Shown here piece after piece: positions 44,352-54,101 of a DNA stretch of 64,000 nucleotides; position 1 is the stretch's first letter, and the number at the start of each line of letters is the position of its first letter. The translations under genes and the position numbers were made by a program. Source of the DNA: an uncultured Alphaproteobacteria bacterium. GTDB taxonomy: Bacteria > Pseudomonadota > Alphaproteobacteria > HIMB59 > GCA-002718135. The stretch is taken from assembly GCA_902630465.1 (NCBI GenBank), contig CACOVJ010000004.1, positions 1-64,000 of the forward strand, read 5' to 3'. Under the pieces are notes generated by a model. That model had not been told where the DNA came from and did not search any database. It was given only the letters and a program-made list of their open reading frames with translations.

Positions 44352-44915
44352 ATGATTAATGAAAGAGCTAAAGCAATACTTGATTTTTGTTTTGTTAAAA
44401 CACCAATGGAACAATGGTTTAAAAAGGATGAGAAATTTGATGGTCAATTAAGGAAATTGTTTTTAAATGATTATAACAATGCAGTAAGTAATAAATATGA
44501 TGAATGGCAAGATAATCCTGAAGAGTGTGTAGCATTAGTTATTTTGTTAGATCAGCTATCTAGAAATTTTTATAGAAATGATCCAAGAGCTTACCAACAA
44601 GATTACAAATGCAGATTAATAGTTAATGAGGCGGTAGATAGAGGTTTTTTGGAAGAGTTAGACAAAGATAAAATACATTTTCTACTTTTACCACTTATAC
44701 ACAGTGAGGATATTAGTGATCATATTTTTGGTCATCAATTAGTAGATACTTATTTAAAAAATCATATTGAATATACAAAGATTAAGAAAGCATGGGATGA
44801 CCACACAGTGGCAATTAAAAAATTTGGTAGATATCCTCACAGAAATAAAATTTTAAAAAGAAATTCAACTTTTAATGAAGAAGAATTTTTAAAGCAACCA
44901 GATAGCTCTTGGTAA
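44352..44915 (+). CDS. DUF924 family protein
   Basis: A TPR-like helical protein of the DUF924 family (ILDFCF, WFKKDEKFDGQLRKLF, VALVILLDQLSRNFYRND, and the later DHIFGHQ and GRYPHRN). Function unknown. I place the start at MINERAKAILDF (44352, 187 residues), where family members usually begin. An ATG at 44322, directly back to back with the udgB start, would add 10 residues. tRNA-Arg follows. Confidence 0.85.
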   Translation: MINERAKAILDFCFVKTPMEQWFKKDEKFDGQLRKLFLNDYNNAVSNKYDEWQDNPEECVALVILLDQLSRNFYRNDPRAYQQDYKCRLIVNEAVDRGFLEELDKDKIHFLLLPLIHSEDISDHIFGHQLVDTYLKNHIEYTKIKKAWDDHTVAIKKFGRYPHRNKILKRNSTFNEEEFLKQPDSSW

Positions 44916-44922
44916 TTTAAAT

Positions 44923-44951
44923 TTCTTAAAACCAATTACCTAATATATAAT
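44923..44951 (+). promoter_or_regulatory. promoter of tRNA-Arg
   Basis: TTCTTA (44923-44928) and a consensus TATAAT (44946-44951) with a 17-base spacer lie 14 bases before the tRNA. Confidence 0.55.
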
Positions 44952-44965
44952 AGTTATTTGAAAAT

Positions 44966-45040
44966 GGTCTCGTGGTGAAATGGATATCACACGTGTCTTC
45001 GGAACATGGATTTGGGGTTCGAGTCCCTACGAGACCGCCA
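44966..45040 (+). tRNA. tRNA-Arg (anticodon TCG), CCA encoded
   Basis: Acceptor stem GGTCTCG pairs with CGAGACC (45030-45036), discriminator G, then genomic CCA at 45038-45040. The anticodon stem CGTGT/ACATG (one G-T pair) encloses loop CTTCGGA with anticodon TCG, reading CGN arginine codons. The T arm GGGGTTCGAGTCCC... gives the standard TTCGA loop. The D arm has GTGAAATGGATATCAC. Confidence 0.96.
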
Positions 45041-45054
45041 ATTGAACTTAATGA

Positions 45055-46098
45055 TTAAATTTTTATGAAATTTGAATATTTACTAACTACCAATTCAGCA
45101 ATTTGAACAGCATTGAGGGCTGCTCCCTTTCGTAGGTTGTCAGATACAACCCATAAATTTAAACCATTATCTATTGATTGATCATTCCTAATTCTGCTAA
45201 TATAGACTTTATCTTCTCCGGCAATTTCTACTGGAGTCACATACCCTTCATCTTTTCTATGATCTATTACTGAAATACCCTCAGATTTAGATAATATTTC
45301 ATTCGCTTCTTTTTCATCCAAGGGAGAGTCAAATTCTATATTTATTGCCTCTGAGTGTCCTATGAAGACAGCAGTTCTGACACAGGTTGCTGAAACATTA
45401 ATCCCCTCATCAAGAATCTTTTTTGTTTCATCAATCATTTTTTGTTCTTCTTCTGTATTGCCATTCTCTAAGAAAGATCCGATATGAGGAATAGCATTGA
45501 ATGCAATTTGCTTTGTGAATTTTTCTTTTTTTAACTCTTGGTTTGCATAAACATTTTGTGTTTGATTAAATAATTCATCCATACCTGTTTTACCTGCCCC
45601 AGATACAGCTTGATATGTAGATACAACAACTCTATTAATTAATGCTTTTTCATGAAGAGGCTTTAAAGCAACAACCATTTGTATTGTAGAACAATTAGGA
45701 TTTGAAATTATATTAACTCTGTTTTCATCATCAAAAAATTCATCAAGAGCACTTGCATTCACTTCCGGTACAATCAATGGAATATTTTTTTGCATTCGAA
45801 AATGTGATGTATTATCTATTACTAAGCATCCTGCTTTAGATGCTTTTGGGGCATATTCAGCAGAAATTTTTCCTCCAGGTGAAAATAAAGCTATGTTTGC
45901 TTTTGAAAAATCAAAATCTGATAATTCTTCTACAATAATTTCTTTGTCTCTAAATTCTACTTTTTTTCCTTTTGATTTTGAAGATGCTAGTAGAAATAAA
46001 TTTTCTATTGGAAAATCTCTTTGTTCTAATATCTGAACAATTTCAGTTCCTACTGCTCCTGTTGCACCAGCAACTGCTAAATTATATTTTTGTGTCAT
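45055..46098 (-). CDS. asd: aspartate-semialdehyde dehydrogenase
   Basis: Reduces aspartyl phosphate to aspartate semialdehyde, the branch point to lysine, threonine and methionine. The 347-residue protein has GATGAVGTEIVQIL at the N-terminus, the catalytic cysteine in ISNPNCSTIQM, and a GHSEA histidine region. It is the last gene of leuC-leuD-leuB-asd and abuts leuB. A leu-asd association is common in alphaproteobacteria. Confidence 0.96.
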   Translation of the reverse strand: MTQKYNLAVAGATGAVGTEIVQILEQRDFPIENLFLLASSKSKGKKVEFRDKEIIVEELSDFDFSKANIALFSPGGKISAEYAPKASKAGCLVIDNTSHFRMQKNIPLIVPEVNASALDEFFDDENRVNIISNPNCSTIQMVVALKPLHEKALINRVVVSTYQAVSGAGKTGMDELFNQTQNVYANQELKKEKFTKQIAFNAIPHIGSFLENGNTEEEQKMIDETKKILDEGINVSATCVRTAVFIGHSEAINIEFDSPLDEKEANEILSKSEGISVIDHRKDEGYVTPVEIAGEDKVYISRIRNDQSIDNGLNLWVVSDNLRKGAALNAVQIAELVVSKYSNFIKI

Positions 46099-47211
46099 TT
46101 AATTTCCTGATAAAATTTTTAATTCTTCTATAACAGCATTACCCATTTCTTTAGTAGAAATAATTTTATCTGCACCATCTTTAATATCGGCAGTTCTCAA
46201 ACCTTTTAATAAAACATTTTGGACTGCTTTTTCAACTAACTGACTATCTTCCTGCATATCAAAACTATATTTGAGCATCATTGCAAAACTCAAGATCATT
46301 GCAAGGGGATTAGCTTTTGATTGACCAGCAATGTCAGGTGCGCTTCCATGAACTGGTTCATACATAGCAGCTCTAGTACCATTTTCTTTTATGGACCCAA
46401 GTGATGCAGATGGTAGCATACCAAGAGAACCAGTTAACATAGCTGCAGTATCACTTAATAAATCACCAAAAAGATTATCAGTAAGAATCACATCAAATTG
46501 TTTTGGATATCGTACTAGTTGCATTGCACAATTATCGGCTAAAATATGCTCTAAATCTACTGAGGAGTATTCATTTTTATGTAAGTCAGTAACTGTATTT
46601 CTCCAAAATAATCCAGTCTCCATAACATTTGATTTTTCAGCTGATGACACTTTATTTCTTCTTAATTTTGCTAAATCAAATGCGACTCTTGAAACTCTCT
46701 CAATCTCAGAAGTAGTATAAACTTGAGTATCAATTGCCTTACTTTCTATCTCATTAATTTTAGAAACCCCTCTTGGTTGACCGAAATAAACTCCACTTGT
46801 CAACTCTCTCACTATTAGAATATCTAATCCCTTTACTAAATCTGTTTTTAAAGAAGATGCTTCAGCAAGTGCGTCCAAGACAACTGCCGGTCTTAAGTTT
46901 GCAAAAAGATCTAAATCCTTTCTTAATCTTAATAAAGCAGCTTCTGGTCTTTTTGTTCTTTCAACATTATCCCATTTAGCTCCGCCAACAGCACCAAATA
47001 GTACTGCATCTGAGTCTAGTGCTACTTGCATTGTTTCATCACTTATGGAGTCACCTTCTTTATCATATGCAGTTCCGCCAACTAATCTTTCGGATATATC
47101 GAATGACATTGATTTGGTTTTTTCCATCCATTCTATAATTTTGAAAACTTCAGCCATGACTTCATTCCCGATGCCATCGCCCGGTAGTATAAGAATTTTT
47201 TTATTACTCAT
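46099..47211 (-). CDS. leuB: 3-isopropylmalate dehydrogenase
   Basis: NAD- and Mg-dependent oxidative decarboxylation in leucine synthesis. The 370-residue protein has [14 protein letters not shown] at the start, the substrate arginines in [15 protein letters not shown], the conserved [19 protein letters not shown] metal-site block, and [13 protein letters not shown]. It lies 6 bases after leuD. Confidence 0.97.
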   Translation of the reverse strand: MSNKKILILPGDGIGNEVMAEVFKIIEWMEKTKSMSFDISERLVGGTAYDKEGDSISDETMQVALDSDAVLFGAVGGAKWDNVERTKRPEAALLRLRKDLDLFANLRPAVVLDALAEASSLKTDLVKGLDILIVRELTSGVYFGQPRGVSKINEIESKAIDTQVYTTSEIERVSRVAFDLAKLRRNKVSSAEKSNVMETGLFWRNTVTDLHKNEYSSVDLEHILADNCAMQLVRYPKQFDVILTDNLFGDLLSDTAAMLTGSLGMLPSASLGSIKENGTRAAMYEPVHGSAPDIAGQSKANPLAMILSFAMMLKYSFDMQEDSQLVEKAVQNVLLKGLRTADIKDGADKIISTKEMGNAVIEELKILSGN

Positions 47212-47217
47212 AAAATT

Positions 47218-47817
47218 CTAGACAATCCACGGTTGGGTATTGTGAATTTTTTCTTCATGAATATCTATTTTTTTATTTTTCTGTAGAGTTAGCCCAATGT
47301 CATCCAAGCCCTCAATTAAACATTTTCTTCTAAAAGCATCTACCTCGAACCTGATTTCTTTATCATTATAAATAATAATTTGGTTTTCTAAATCTACTGA
47401 AATTTCTTTTTTATCTTCAGCTTCTTTCATTAATATATCTACATTTGGTTGATCTAATTTGATTGGTAATATTCCATTTTTAAAACAGTTATTATAAAAT
47501 ATATCTGCAAAACTCGGTGCTATTATGGATTTGAATCCAAAATCAAGCAAAGACCAAGGTGCATGTTCACGACTAGATCCACATCCAAAATTAGCACCAG
47601 CCACGAGTATTTTTGAAGTTTTGTAGGGATCCCAATTTAAAACAAAATCATTTTTTATATTTCCTTGAATATCGTATCTTAATTCATGGAATAAATTTTT
47701 TCCTAAACCTGACCTTTTAATAGTTTTTAGAAACTGCTTAGGGATTATCATATCAGTGTCAATATTAATCATTGGTAATGGCGCGGGTATACTTTTAATT
47801 GTTACAAAAGGATCCAT
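47218..47817 (-). CDS. leuD: 3-isopropylmalate dehydratase small subunit
   Basis: Small subunit of isopropylmalate isomerase. Starting at [20 protein letters not shown] (47817) it is 199 residues; a longer open frame runs back into leuC and is not credible. [13 protein letters not shown] and [15 protein letters not shown] are family hallmarks of the swivelling aconitase domain. One base separates it from the leuC stop. Confidence 0.95.
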   Translation of the reverse strand: MDPFVTIKSIPAPLPMINIDTDMIIPKQFLKTIKRSGLGKNLFHELRYDIQGNIKNDFVLNWDPYKTSKILVAGANFGCGSSREHAPWSLLDFGFKSIIAPSFADIFYNNCFKNGILPIKLDQPNVDILMKEAEDKKEISVDLENQIIIYNDKEIRFEVDAFRRKCLIEGLDDIGLTLQKNKKIDIHEEKIHNTQPWIV

Positions 47818-47818
47818 T

Positions 47819-49222
47819 TTATAAGTCCTCAACGGTTGTGAAAGATCCTTTAATAGCAGAAGCAGCTGCAATTGCTGGACTAACTAGATGGGTCCTACCT
47901 TCTCTACCCTGACGACCTTCAAAATTTCTGTTGGATGTTGATGCACATCGTTCTTTAGGTTTTAATTGATCAGGGTTCATCGCTAAACACATTGAGCATC
48001 CTGGTTCTCTCCAGTCAAAACCTGCATCTATAAATATTTTATGAAGTCCTTCACTTTCAGCTTGTTTTTTTACTAATCCAGAACCTGGTACAATCATTGA
48101 TTCAACTGATACTTTTTTTCCTTTTACTATTTTTGCAACTTCTCTTAAATCTTCAATCCTGCCATTAGTACATGATCCAATAAATACTTTATCAATTTTA
48201 ATTTTTTGAATTTCTTGTTCAGGCTCTAAACCCATATATTCAAGTGATCGCTCCATAGCTTTTTTTCTATTAGGATTGCTCTCTTCATTAGGGTTTGGAA
48301 CAATACCATCTATTGCAACTACATCTTGCGGACTTGTGCCCCAAGTGATCTGAGGAGTAATATCTTCTGCTTCTATTATAATCTCTTTGTCATATTTTGC
48401 TCCATCATCAGATGGTAATGATTTCCAAAACTGTACGGCTTTATTCCAATCATCTCCAGCTGGTGCATATGGTCTACCTTTAATATATTCAAAAGTAATT
48501 TCATCCGGAGCAATTAATCCTGCTCTTGCCCCTGCTTCAATACTCATATTGCAAATAGTCATTCTACCTTCCATTGAAAGTTTAGAGATAGCTTCTCCTG
48601 CATATTCAATTACATAACCTGTTCCTCCAGCAGTACCTATTTGACCAATTATATGAAGAATTATATCTTTAGAAGTGACCCCAGATTTTAATTCGCCATT
48701 AACAAGTATTCTCATGTTTTTTGCAGGTTTCTGAATTAACGTCTGTGTTGCAAGTACATGTTCAACTTCACTAGTTCCAATTCCAAATGCAAGTGCCCCG
48801 AAGGCACCATGGGTGGCAGTATGACTATCGCCACAAACTATTGTCATTCCTGGTTGAGTTATTCCTTGCTCTGGCCCAACTATATGGACAATACCTTGTC
48901 TGCTGTCTAAGAGAGGAAAAAGAGTCACATCAAAATCCTTACAATTTTTTTCAAGTGTTTCTACTTGAATTCTACTTTCATTATTTTCAATTCCTTTTGT
49001 TCTGTCTGAAGTAGGAACATTATGATCAGCGACTGCAAAAGTGCTCTGTGGTCTTCTCACTTTACGATTTGAATTTCTTAAACCTTCAAATGCTTGTGGA
49101 CTAGTAACCTCATGAACAAGATGTCTATCAATGTAAATAAGACATGTACCGTCCTCTTGTTGATCAACAAGGTGATGTAACCAAATTTTATCAAATAATG
49201 TTTTTGGACTATTTTGATTCAT
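47819..49222 (-). CDS. leuC: 3-isopropylmalate dehydratase large subunit
   Basis: Catalytic 4Fe-4S subunit of isopropylmalate isomerase. Starting at [14 protein letters not shown] (49222) it is 467 residues. Cluster cysteines are in FIGSCTNGR and in [21 protein letters not shown] and the C-terminal [10 protein letters not shown] block are also visible. The start overlaps the end of rplS by 14 bases, so leucine genes run on from the ribosomal operon. Confidence 0.97.
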   Translation of the reverse strand: MNQNSPKTLFDKIWLHHLVDQQEDGTCLIYIDRHLVHEVTSPQAFEGLRNSNRKVRRPQSTFAVADHNVPTSDRTKGIENNESRIQVETLEKNCKDFDVTLFPLLDSRQGIVHIVGPEQGITQPGMTIVCGDSHTATHGAFGALAFGIGTSEVEHVLATQTLIQKPAKNMRILVNGELKSGVTSKDIILHIIGQIGTAGGTGYVIEYAGEAISKLSMEGRMTICNMSIEAGARAGLIAPDEITFEYIKGRPYAPAGDDWNKAVQFWKSLPSDDGAKYDKEIIIEAEDITPQITWGTSPQDVVAIDGIVPNPNEESNPNRKKAMERSLEYMGLEPEQEIQKIKIDKVFIGSCTNGRIEDLREVAKIVKGKKVSVESMIVPGSGLVKKQAESEGLHKIFIDAGFDWREPGCSMCLAMNPDQLKPKERCASTSNRNFEGRQGREGRTHLVSPAIAAASAIKGSFTTVEDL

Positions 49223-49799
49223 CCGAGTTATCTTCGGCTTTATGTTTATCTCCAGCTTTAGATCCCTCTTTAGGTTTGACTTCTTCTGCAATATTTTTCT
49301 GTTCTGCAGGTTGAGATCCCTCAGCTGAATTTACTACCTCAGCATTTGTTTGTTCCTCTATGGATTTTGCTTCTATATCTTGATTATTTTCAATTGGTTT
49401 AGTTTCTTCCACAAATTCATATTGATCTGCCTCATTACCTCTATCACGATCTGCTATTCTAGCTTTTTTACCAGATAGATCTCTTAAATAATATAGCTTA
49501 GCCCTTCTGACATCACCTTTACGTACAACATCAATTTTTTCCACAATTGGACTAAATAATGGAAAAACTCTCTCAACACCTTCTCCATGAGAAATTTTTC
49601 TAACTGTAAAATTAGAATTAAGTGAGTTGTTTTTTCTAGCAATACATATACCCTCAAAAGCCTGTAATCTTGATTTACTTCCTTCTGTTATTCTAACTGA
49701 TACTTTCAAAGTATCTCCAGCTCTAAATGCTGGAATTCTTTTTTTTGATATTAAACTTTCGATCTGATTCTTCTCATATGTTTCTAATAAATTACTCAT
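49209..49799 (-). CDS. rplS: 50S ribosomal protein L19 with charged C-terminal extension
   Basis: The first 115 or so residues are a normal L19 ([56 protein letters not shown]). About 80 further residues, rich in Glu, Ala, Lys, Asn and Ser and probably disordered, follow; the usual length is near 115-125. It lies one base after trmD, the standard rpsP-rimM-trmD-rplS order. Confidence 0.95.
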   Translation of the reverse strand: MSNLLETYEKNQIESLISKKRIPAFRAGDTLKVSVRITEGSKSRLQAFEGICIARKNNSLNSNFTVRKISHGEGVERVFPLFSPIVEKIDVVRKGDVRRAKLYYLRDLSGKKARIADRDRGNEADQYEFVEETKPIENNQDIEAKSIEEQTNAEVVNSAEGSQPAEQKNIAEEVKPKEGSKAGDKHKAEDNSDESK

Positions 49800-49800
49800 T

Positions 49801-50499
49801 TTATAAATCCTCTTTTAAAAGATCTGGTCTCATGCTTTTAGTTTTTTTCATTGCCTTATCTTTTCTCCAACTTCTAATCCTTTCATGATGCCCAGAGACT
49901 AATACATCTGGCACTTCATGTTTAATACCTTTTTTATCCTCCCAAACTCTGGGCTTGGTGTAGTGAGGATATTCAAGTAGTTTATTGGAAAAAGACTCTT
50001 CCAATAAACTTTCTGGGTGACCTAATACTCCAGGAATGAGACGAATACAACCTTCAAGTAGCACCTGAGCTGCAATCTCTCCACCTGACAGGACATAATC
50101 ACCAATACTTATCTCTTGGAAATCAAGTATTTCTATTGCTCTTTGGTCAACTCCTTCAAATCTACCACATAAAATGAGCATTTCTTCATGTTTTGATAAA
50201 TTATTAAGTTTAGTTTGTGACAATCTTTGACCTGATGGTGTCAGAAAAATTTTACAATAATTATCAGTTTTAAATGTAATTGAATTCAAAGCTTTTTCTA
50301 TTACATCTGGACGAATAACCATTCCAGGACCTCCTCCAAAAGGCTCATCATCTACACTACCTCTTTTGTCAATTCCAAAATTATGTAAATTGATTACTTC
50401 AAGAGAAAATCTTTTATTTTCTAATGCGTTTCCAATTACAGAATACCCTAAAGAACCAGGAAACATTTCAGGATAACAAGTTAAAATTACTACTCTCAT
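49801..50499 (-). CDS. trmD: tRNA (guanine-37-N1)-methyltransferase
   Basis: SPOUT-class enzyme that makes m1G37 in tRNAs and so prevents +1 frameshifting. The 232-residue protein has [37 protein letters not shown] and [12 protein letters not shown], the knot and SAM loops of TrmD. It lies between rimM and rplS with one base on either side. Confidence 0.97.
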   Translation of the reverse strand: MRVVILTCYPEMFPGSLGYSVIGNALENKRFSLEVINLHNFGIDKRGSVDDEPFGGGPGMVIRPDVIEKALNSITFKTDNYCKIFLTPSGQRLSQTKLNNLSKHEEMLILCGRFEGVDQRAIEILDFQEISIGDYVLSGGEIAAQVLLEGCIRLIPGVLGHPESLLEESFSNKLLEYPHYTKPRVWEDKKGIKHEVPDVLVSGHHERIRSWRKDKAMKKTKSMRPDLLKEDL

Positions 50500-50500
50500 A

Positions 50501-51007
50501 TTAATTAAGAATTCCCGATATTGGATTGGCTATAATTTCTTTTTTATTAATATTAACTGATAAAATATTTGTTTTATCAAAAGGTATAAGAATAAGTTTT
50601 TTATTATATTTTACTTCTAATAAATCACCTGCGCCAAAATTTTGAACACTTAAAACTTTGCCAATGCTTGATTTGTCTTCTAAGAAAACCATGCAATCAG
50701 TTAAATCATTTATGTAAAATTCATTATCTTTTGTTTTTGGAAAAAATTTTTTATTTGAGAAAATTTTTTGACCTTTAAGCTGTAAAACATCTTCCCTAGA
50801 AATGTATTCTTCAATCTGAACAACACACTTATTATTTTTAAATAAAATATTTTTAAAATTCCAAGCTACTGTACCATCAAAATTATAATAGTTTTTTAGA
50901 TTTTTAAAAACTTCAAATGAGCTAGTCATCATATTAATTTTTATTTCACCTTTTAATCCTACAGGAGACCCAAACTGACCGACAAGAATAATATTTTTGT
51001 TATTCAA
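50501..51007 (-). CDS. rimM: ribosome maturation factor RimM
   Basis: Assists 30S head assembly by binding S19. The 168-residue protein has an N-terminal beta-barrel (VGQFGSPVGLKGEIKI) and a C-terminal PRC barrel with GAGDLLEVKY and LIPFDK. The sequence is AT-driven and rather divergent. It lies 14 bases after rpsP. Confidence 0.92.
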   Translation of the reverse strand: MNNKNIILVGQFGSPVGLKGEIKINMMTSSFEVFKNLKNYYNFDGTVAWNFKNILFKNNKCVVQIEEYISREDVLQLKGQKIFSNKKFFPKTKDNEFYINDLTDCMVFLEDKSSIGKVLSVQNFGAGDLLEVKYNKKLILIPFDKTNILSVNINKKEIIANPISGILN

Positions 51008-51021
51008 AGCAAAAAATAACT

Positions 51022-51705
51022 TTATTCTTTTTTAGCTTCTGCTTCTTCTGCTTTTGGTTCTTCCGCAGGTTGTTCTTCTTCAGCTGGTTTAGCTTCTGCT
51101 TCTTCTGCTTTTGGTTCTTCCGCAGGTTGTTCTTCTTCAGCTGGTTTAGCTTCTGCTTCTTCTGCTTTTGGTTCTTCCGCAGGTTGTTCTTCTTCAGCTG
51201 GTTTAGCTTCTGCTTCTTCTGCTTTTGGTTCTTCCGCAGGTTGTTCTTCTTCAGCTGGTTTAGCTTCTGCTTCTTCTGCTTTTGGTTCTTCCGCAGGTTG
51301 TTCTTCTTCAGCTGGTTTAGCTTCTGCTTCTTCTGCTTTTGGTTCTTCTGATGCAGTTTTCGCAGCTTCTTCTTTTTCTTTAGCAGCAGCTAAACGTTCC
51401 TGTGCTTTTTTCTTAGGTAGATGTTTTTTTGTTTTTTCAGTAATAACTGGTTTTTCCATTACTCCAAGATTACTAAGAAAAATAGAAATTCTATCTGATG
51501 GTTTTGCTCCTTTTGCAATCCATTCCTTAGCTTTGTCTAAATCCATTTTAACTCTGTCAGCACTATCCTTTGGCAGCATTGGGTTATAAGTTCCAATTTG
51601 ATCTATAAATTTTCCATCTCTCGCTCTTCTAGAGTCAGCAACTACTATTCTATAAAATGGTCTTTTCTTTGCACCACCTCTTGATAATCTTATTCTTACT
51701 GGCAT
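51022..51705 (-). CDS. rpsP: 30S ribosomal protein S16 with long acidic repeat tail
   Basis: Residues 1 to about 85 are a standard S16 ([47 protein letters not shown]). S16 is normally 75-110 residues, but this one is 227. From about residue 86 a Lys/Ala/Glu-rich linker leads into a tail (about 120-225) built of 19-residue repeats of Ala, Glu, Pro, Lys and Gln (core [19 protein letters not shown]). The tail is strongly acidic and likely disordered. It lies 12 bases after ffh in the rpsP-rimM-trmD-rplS operon. Confidence 0.95.
   Translation of the reverse strand: MPVRIRLSRGGAKKRPFYRIVVADSRRARDGKFIDQIGTYNPMLPKDSADRVKMDLDKAKEWIAKGAKPSDRISIFLSNLGVMEKPVITEKTKKHLPKKKAQERLAAAKEKEEAAKTASEEPKAEEAEAKPAEEEQPAEEPKAEEAEAKPAEEEQPAEEPKAEEAEAKPAEEEQPAEEPKAEEAEAKPAEEEQPAEEPKAEEAEAKPAEEEQPAEEPKAEEAEAKKE
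51031..51348. repeat. tandem array of 57-bp repeats inside rpsP
   Basis: Units start at 51056, 51113, 51170, 51227 and 51284, with partial copies on both sides (51031-51055 and 51341-51348), about 5.6 copies. The five full units appear identical base for base. The unit length is a multiple of three, so copy-number change keeps the S16 frame open. Confidence 0.95.
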
Positions 51706-51717
51706 TTTATTTCCTTT

Positions 51718-53082
51718 CTAATTTAAGTTTGGAGGAAGATTTCCTTGTAATTTTTGCATTAAATCACTGGGAATTCCTCCTTTACCCATTGATTTCATTC
51801 TCTTCATCATTTTTTGTGATTGGAGAAACTGTTTTAATAACCTGTTAACGTCTTGAACTTTTGTTCCAGATCCTTTTGAAATTCTAATTTTACGTGAAGC
51901 TTTTATAATATCTGGATCAGCTCTTTCTTTTTTTGTCATTGAACTGATTATAGCTATTTGTTTATCAATCATTGAATTAGAAATCTTATTTTCTGCCATT
52001 AACTTCTGTGCCTTTGAAACACCTGGCATCATAGAAAGTAAACCGGAGACTCCACCCATTTTACCCATTTGCTTTAATTGATTAGCAAAATCTTCAAGAT
52101 CAAATTTTCCTTTAGCAATCTTTTTCGCCATATCTTCCATTTGTTCTTTATCAATATTTTCAGCAGCCTTTTCGACAAGAGATACAATATCTCCCATACC
52201 TAAGATTCTTTGTGCAATTCTTTCAGGATGAAAAGGTTCAAAATTTTCTACTTTTTCACCTAGTCCTATAAATTTTATAGGAGAGTTTGTGGTAGATTTA
52301 ATTGATAGTGCTGCACCACCTCTGCTATCACCGTCTATTCGAGTTAAAATTGATCCAGTAATATTTATTGCATCACTAAAACTTTTAGCTACATTTGCAG
52401 CATCTTGTCCTGTTAGAGCATCTGCTACTAATAACGTTTCGTCAGGTTTAAACTTATTTTCAATTTCTATTAATTCACTCATTAAGTCTTTATCTACAAC
52501 TTGTCGTCCAGCAGTATCTAAAATAAGAATATCAAATAAATTTTTTTGAGCATAGTCTATGGAATCATCAACAATCTTACTAGCTGATGATAGATTATGA
52601 TTAAAAAAATCTGAGCCGGTTTCTTCAGCTAATATTTTTAATTGTTCTTGTGCTGCTGGTCGATAAATGTCTGCTGATGCTAGTAAAATTTTTTTCTTTG
52701 AAGACTTCTTTAACAAATAGGAAAGTTTGGCAATTGATGTTGTTTTCCCAGATCCTTGTAATCCACAAAACAATATTTTTGTTAATTGAGAAGAAGATAA
52801 ATTTAGAGATTTATTTTCTGATCCAAGAATTTTTACAAGCTCATCTTGCACAAGCTTTATGATCATTTGATCTGGCTTAACAGATTTGAGAATTTCTTTT
52901 CCTAAAATGTTTGACTTGATGGAATTTATAAATTCTTTTACTACAACTAAGGAAACATCTGCCTCTAAGAGAGCAATTCTAATTTCACGTAATGTAACTT
53001 CAAGATCTGTTTCTGATATAACAGCCTTACCCCGAATACTTTGAACAATTTTTTCAAATCTTGTGTTCAGTGTATCAAACAT
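51718..53082 (-). CDS. ffh: signal recognition particle protein Ffh
   Basis: GTPase that binds 4.5S RNA and signal sequences and delivers ribosomes to FtsY. The start at 53082 (MFDTLNTRFEKIVQ) has a GGAG ribosome site 4 bases upstream, giving 454 residues; an open frame to 53142 lacks support. The N domain is followed by a G domain with GLQGSGKT (residues 107-114), DTAGRQ and TRIDGDSRGGAA. The Met-rich M domain ends MKRMKSMGKGGIPSDLMQKL. Confidence 0.97.
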   Translation of the reverse strand: MFDTLNTRFEKIVQSIRGKAVISETDLEVTLREIRIALLEADVSLVVVKEFINSIKSNILGKEILKSVKPDQMIIKLVQDELVKILGSENKSLNLSSSQLTKILFCGLQGSGKTTSIAKLSYLLKKSSKKKILLASADIYRPAAQEQLKILAEETGSDFFNHNLSSASKIVDDSIDYAQKNLFDILILDTAGRQVVDKDLMSELIEIENKFKPDETLLVADALTGQDAANVAKSFSDAINITGSILTRIDGDSRGGAALSIKSTTNSPIKFIGLGEKVENFEPFHPERIAQRILGMGDIVSLVEKAAENIDKEQMEDMAKKIAKGKFDLEDFANQLKQMGKMGGVSGLLSMMPGVSKAQKLMAENKISNSMIDKQIAIISSMTKKERADPDIIKASRKIRISKGSGTKVQDVNRLLKQFLQSQKMMKRMKSMGKGGIPSDLMQKLQGNLPPNLN

Positions 53083-53248
53083 AAATCTCCAATAGCCTTT
53101 TAACTCCAGGGCACGAAACTCGTGGGCTAGAGTACCTATCACAATTGTAACAAGCTCAATTCGTTTACAAATATAGGATTTGTTCGTGACCCTCTATTAG
53201 CTGAATAAGTGAAAGTCAAGTATTCTTAAATTTCGCATATTTACTGAG

Positions 53249-53262
53249 ATTTATCGATAAAT
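53249..53262. promoter_or_regulatory. 14-bp palindrome upstream of dapF
   Basis: ATTTATCGATAAAT is a perfect palindrome in the divergent ffh/dapF region. It lies 5 bases before a -10-like TATAAA (53268-53273), itself only 6 bases before the dapF ATG. Its position suits an operator. No regulator is known to me. Confidence 0.4.
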
Positions 53263-53279
53263 TAGGTTATAAAACAAAT

Positions 53280-54098
53280 ATGCAAAAAGTAGACTTTATA
53301 AAGATGCATGGACTTGGGAACGATTTTGTTATCATAGATAAAAGGTCTAACAATATCACAATCACTGAAGATATTATTAAAAGACTCAGTGACAGAAAAA
53401 CTGGAGCAGGATGTGATCAATTAATCACAATTAATAATACAAGTAATCAAAGTGCTGATGCTGAAATTGAAATTTTTAATCCTGGTGGTGATAGAGCCGA
53501 AGCTTGTGGCAATGGAACACGCTGCGTGGCAAAAATACTATTTGATGAAGATTCAAATAAAGAAATTTTAAAAATTCAATCTGATGCAGGAATATTAGAA
53601 TCAAAAAAAATAGATAACAATATAAGTGTCAACATGGGTTTAATAAAAAATAGTTGGGATAAAATTCCTTTAAGTAAAGAAGTTGATACAATGAATATAC
53701 CAATTTCAATTGATGGGTATAGTAATGGAGTTGCTGTTAATGTAGGTAATCCACATATAGTTTTTTTTGGGAAATCGATTCAAGAGACAGATCTTGAAAG
53801 TATAGGTCCTAGAATAGAAAATCATGAACTCTTTCCAAAAAAAACCAATGTTGAAATAGTTGAAGTTATTAATTCAAATTTAATTGAAATGAGAGTTTGG
53901 GAACGCGGAGTTGGAATCACGTTAGCTTGTGGTAGCGGTGCCTGTGCGGCTGTATATGCGGCGTGGAAAAAAGGGTTGATTGAAAATAACGCTGAAGTGA
54001 AACTTGAAAAAGGTTCACTGCACATAAATATAGTTAATAATGAATCTATTATGACAGGACCTGCAGAAATAAGTTATCGGGGTAACTTAGAAATATAA
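53280..54098 (+). CDS. dapF: diaminopimelate epimerase
   Basis: Cofactor-independent epimerase that makes meso-diaminopimelate for lysine and peptidoglycan. The 272-residue protein has the two catalytic cysteines: Cys76 in EACGNGTRC and Cys217 in LACGSGACAA. KMHGLGNDFVIID opens the protein. A TATAAA 6 bases before the ATG suggests a transcript with almost no leader. It is first in dapF-mtaB-ftsY-yciB. Confidence 0.97.
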   Translation: MQKVDFIKMHGLGNDFVIIDKRSNNITITEDIIKRLSDRKTGAGCDQLITINNTSNQSADAEIEIFNPGGDRAEACGNGTRCVAKILFDEDSNKEILKIQSDAGILESKKIDNNISVNMGLIKNSWDKIPLSKEVDTMNIPISIDGYSNGVAVNVGNPHIVFFGKSIQETDLESIGPRIENHELFPKKTNVEIVEVINSNLIEMRVWERGVGITLACGSGACAAVYAAWKKGLIENNAEVKLEKGSLHINIVNNESIMTGPAEISYRGNLEI

Positions 54099-54101
54099 TT
54101 T

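Noticed and set aside
47818-47871. Longer N-terminus of LeuD
   Set aside because: It would run inside leuC; the family start MDPFVTI at 47817 fits the usual length.
51031-51348. CRISPR-like array
   Set aside because: The repeats are directly adjacent with no variable spacers and lie in frame inside rpsP.
51070-51351. Open frame on the plus strand encoding a Phe/Trp/Ser/Cys repeat protein
   Set aside because: It is the antisense of the 57-bp rpsP repeat array; the open frame follows from the repeat composition and no start signal is seen.
53083-53279. 4.5S SRP RNA next to ffh
   Set aside because: I looked for the GGAAGGAAGCA-type apical motif on both strands and did not find it; only a small hairpin (CACGA/TCGTG) is present.
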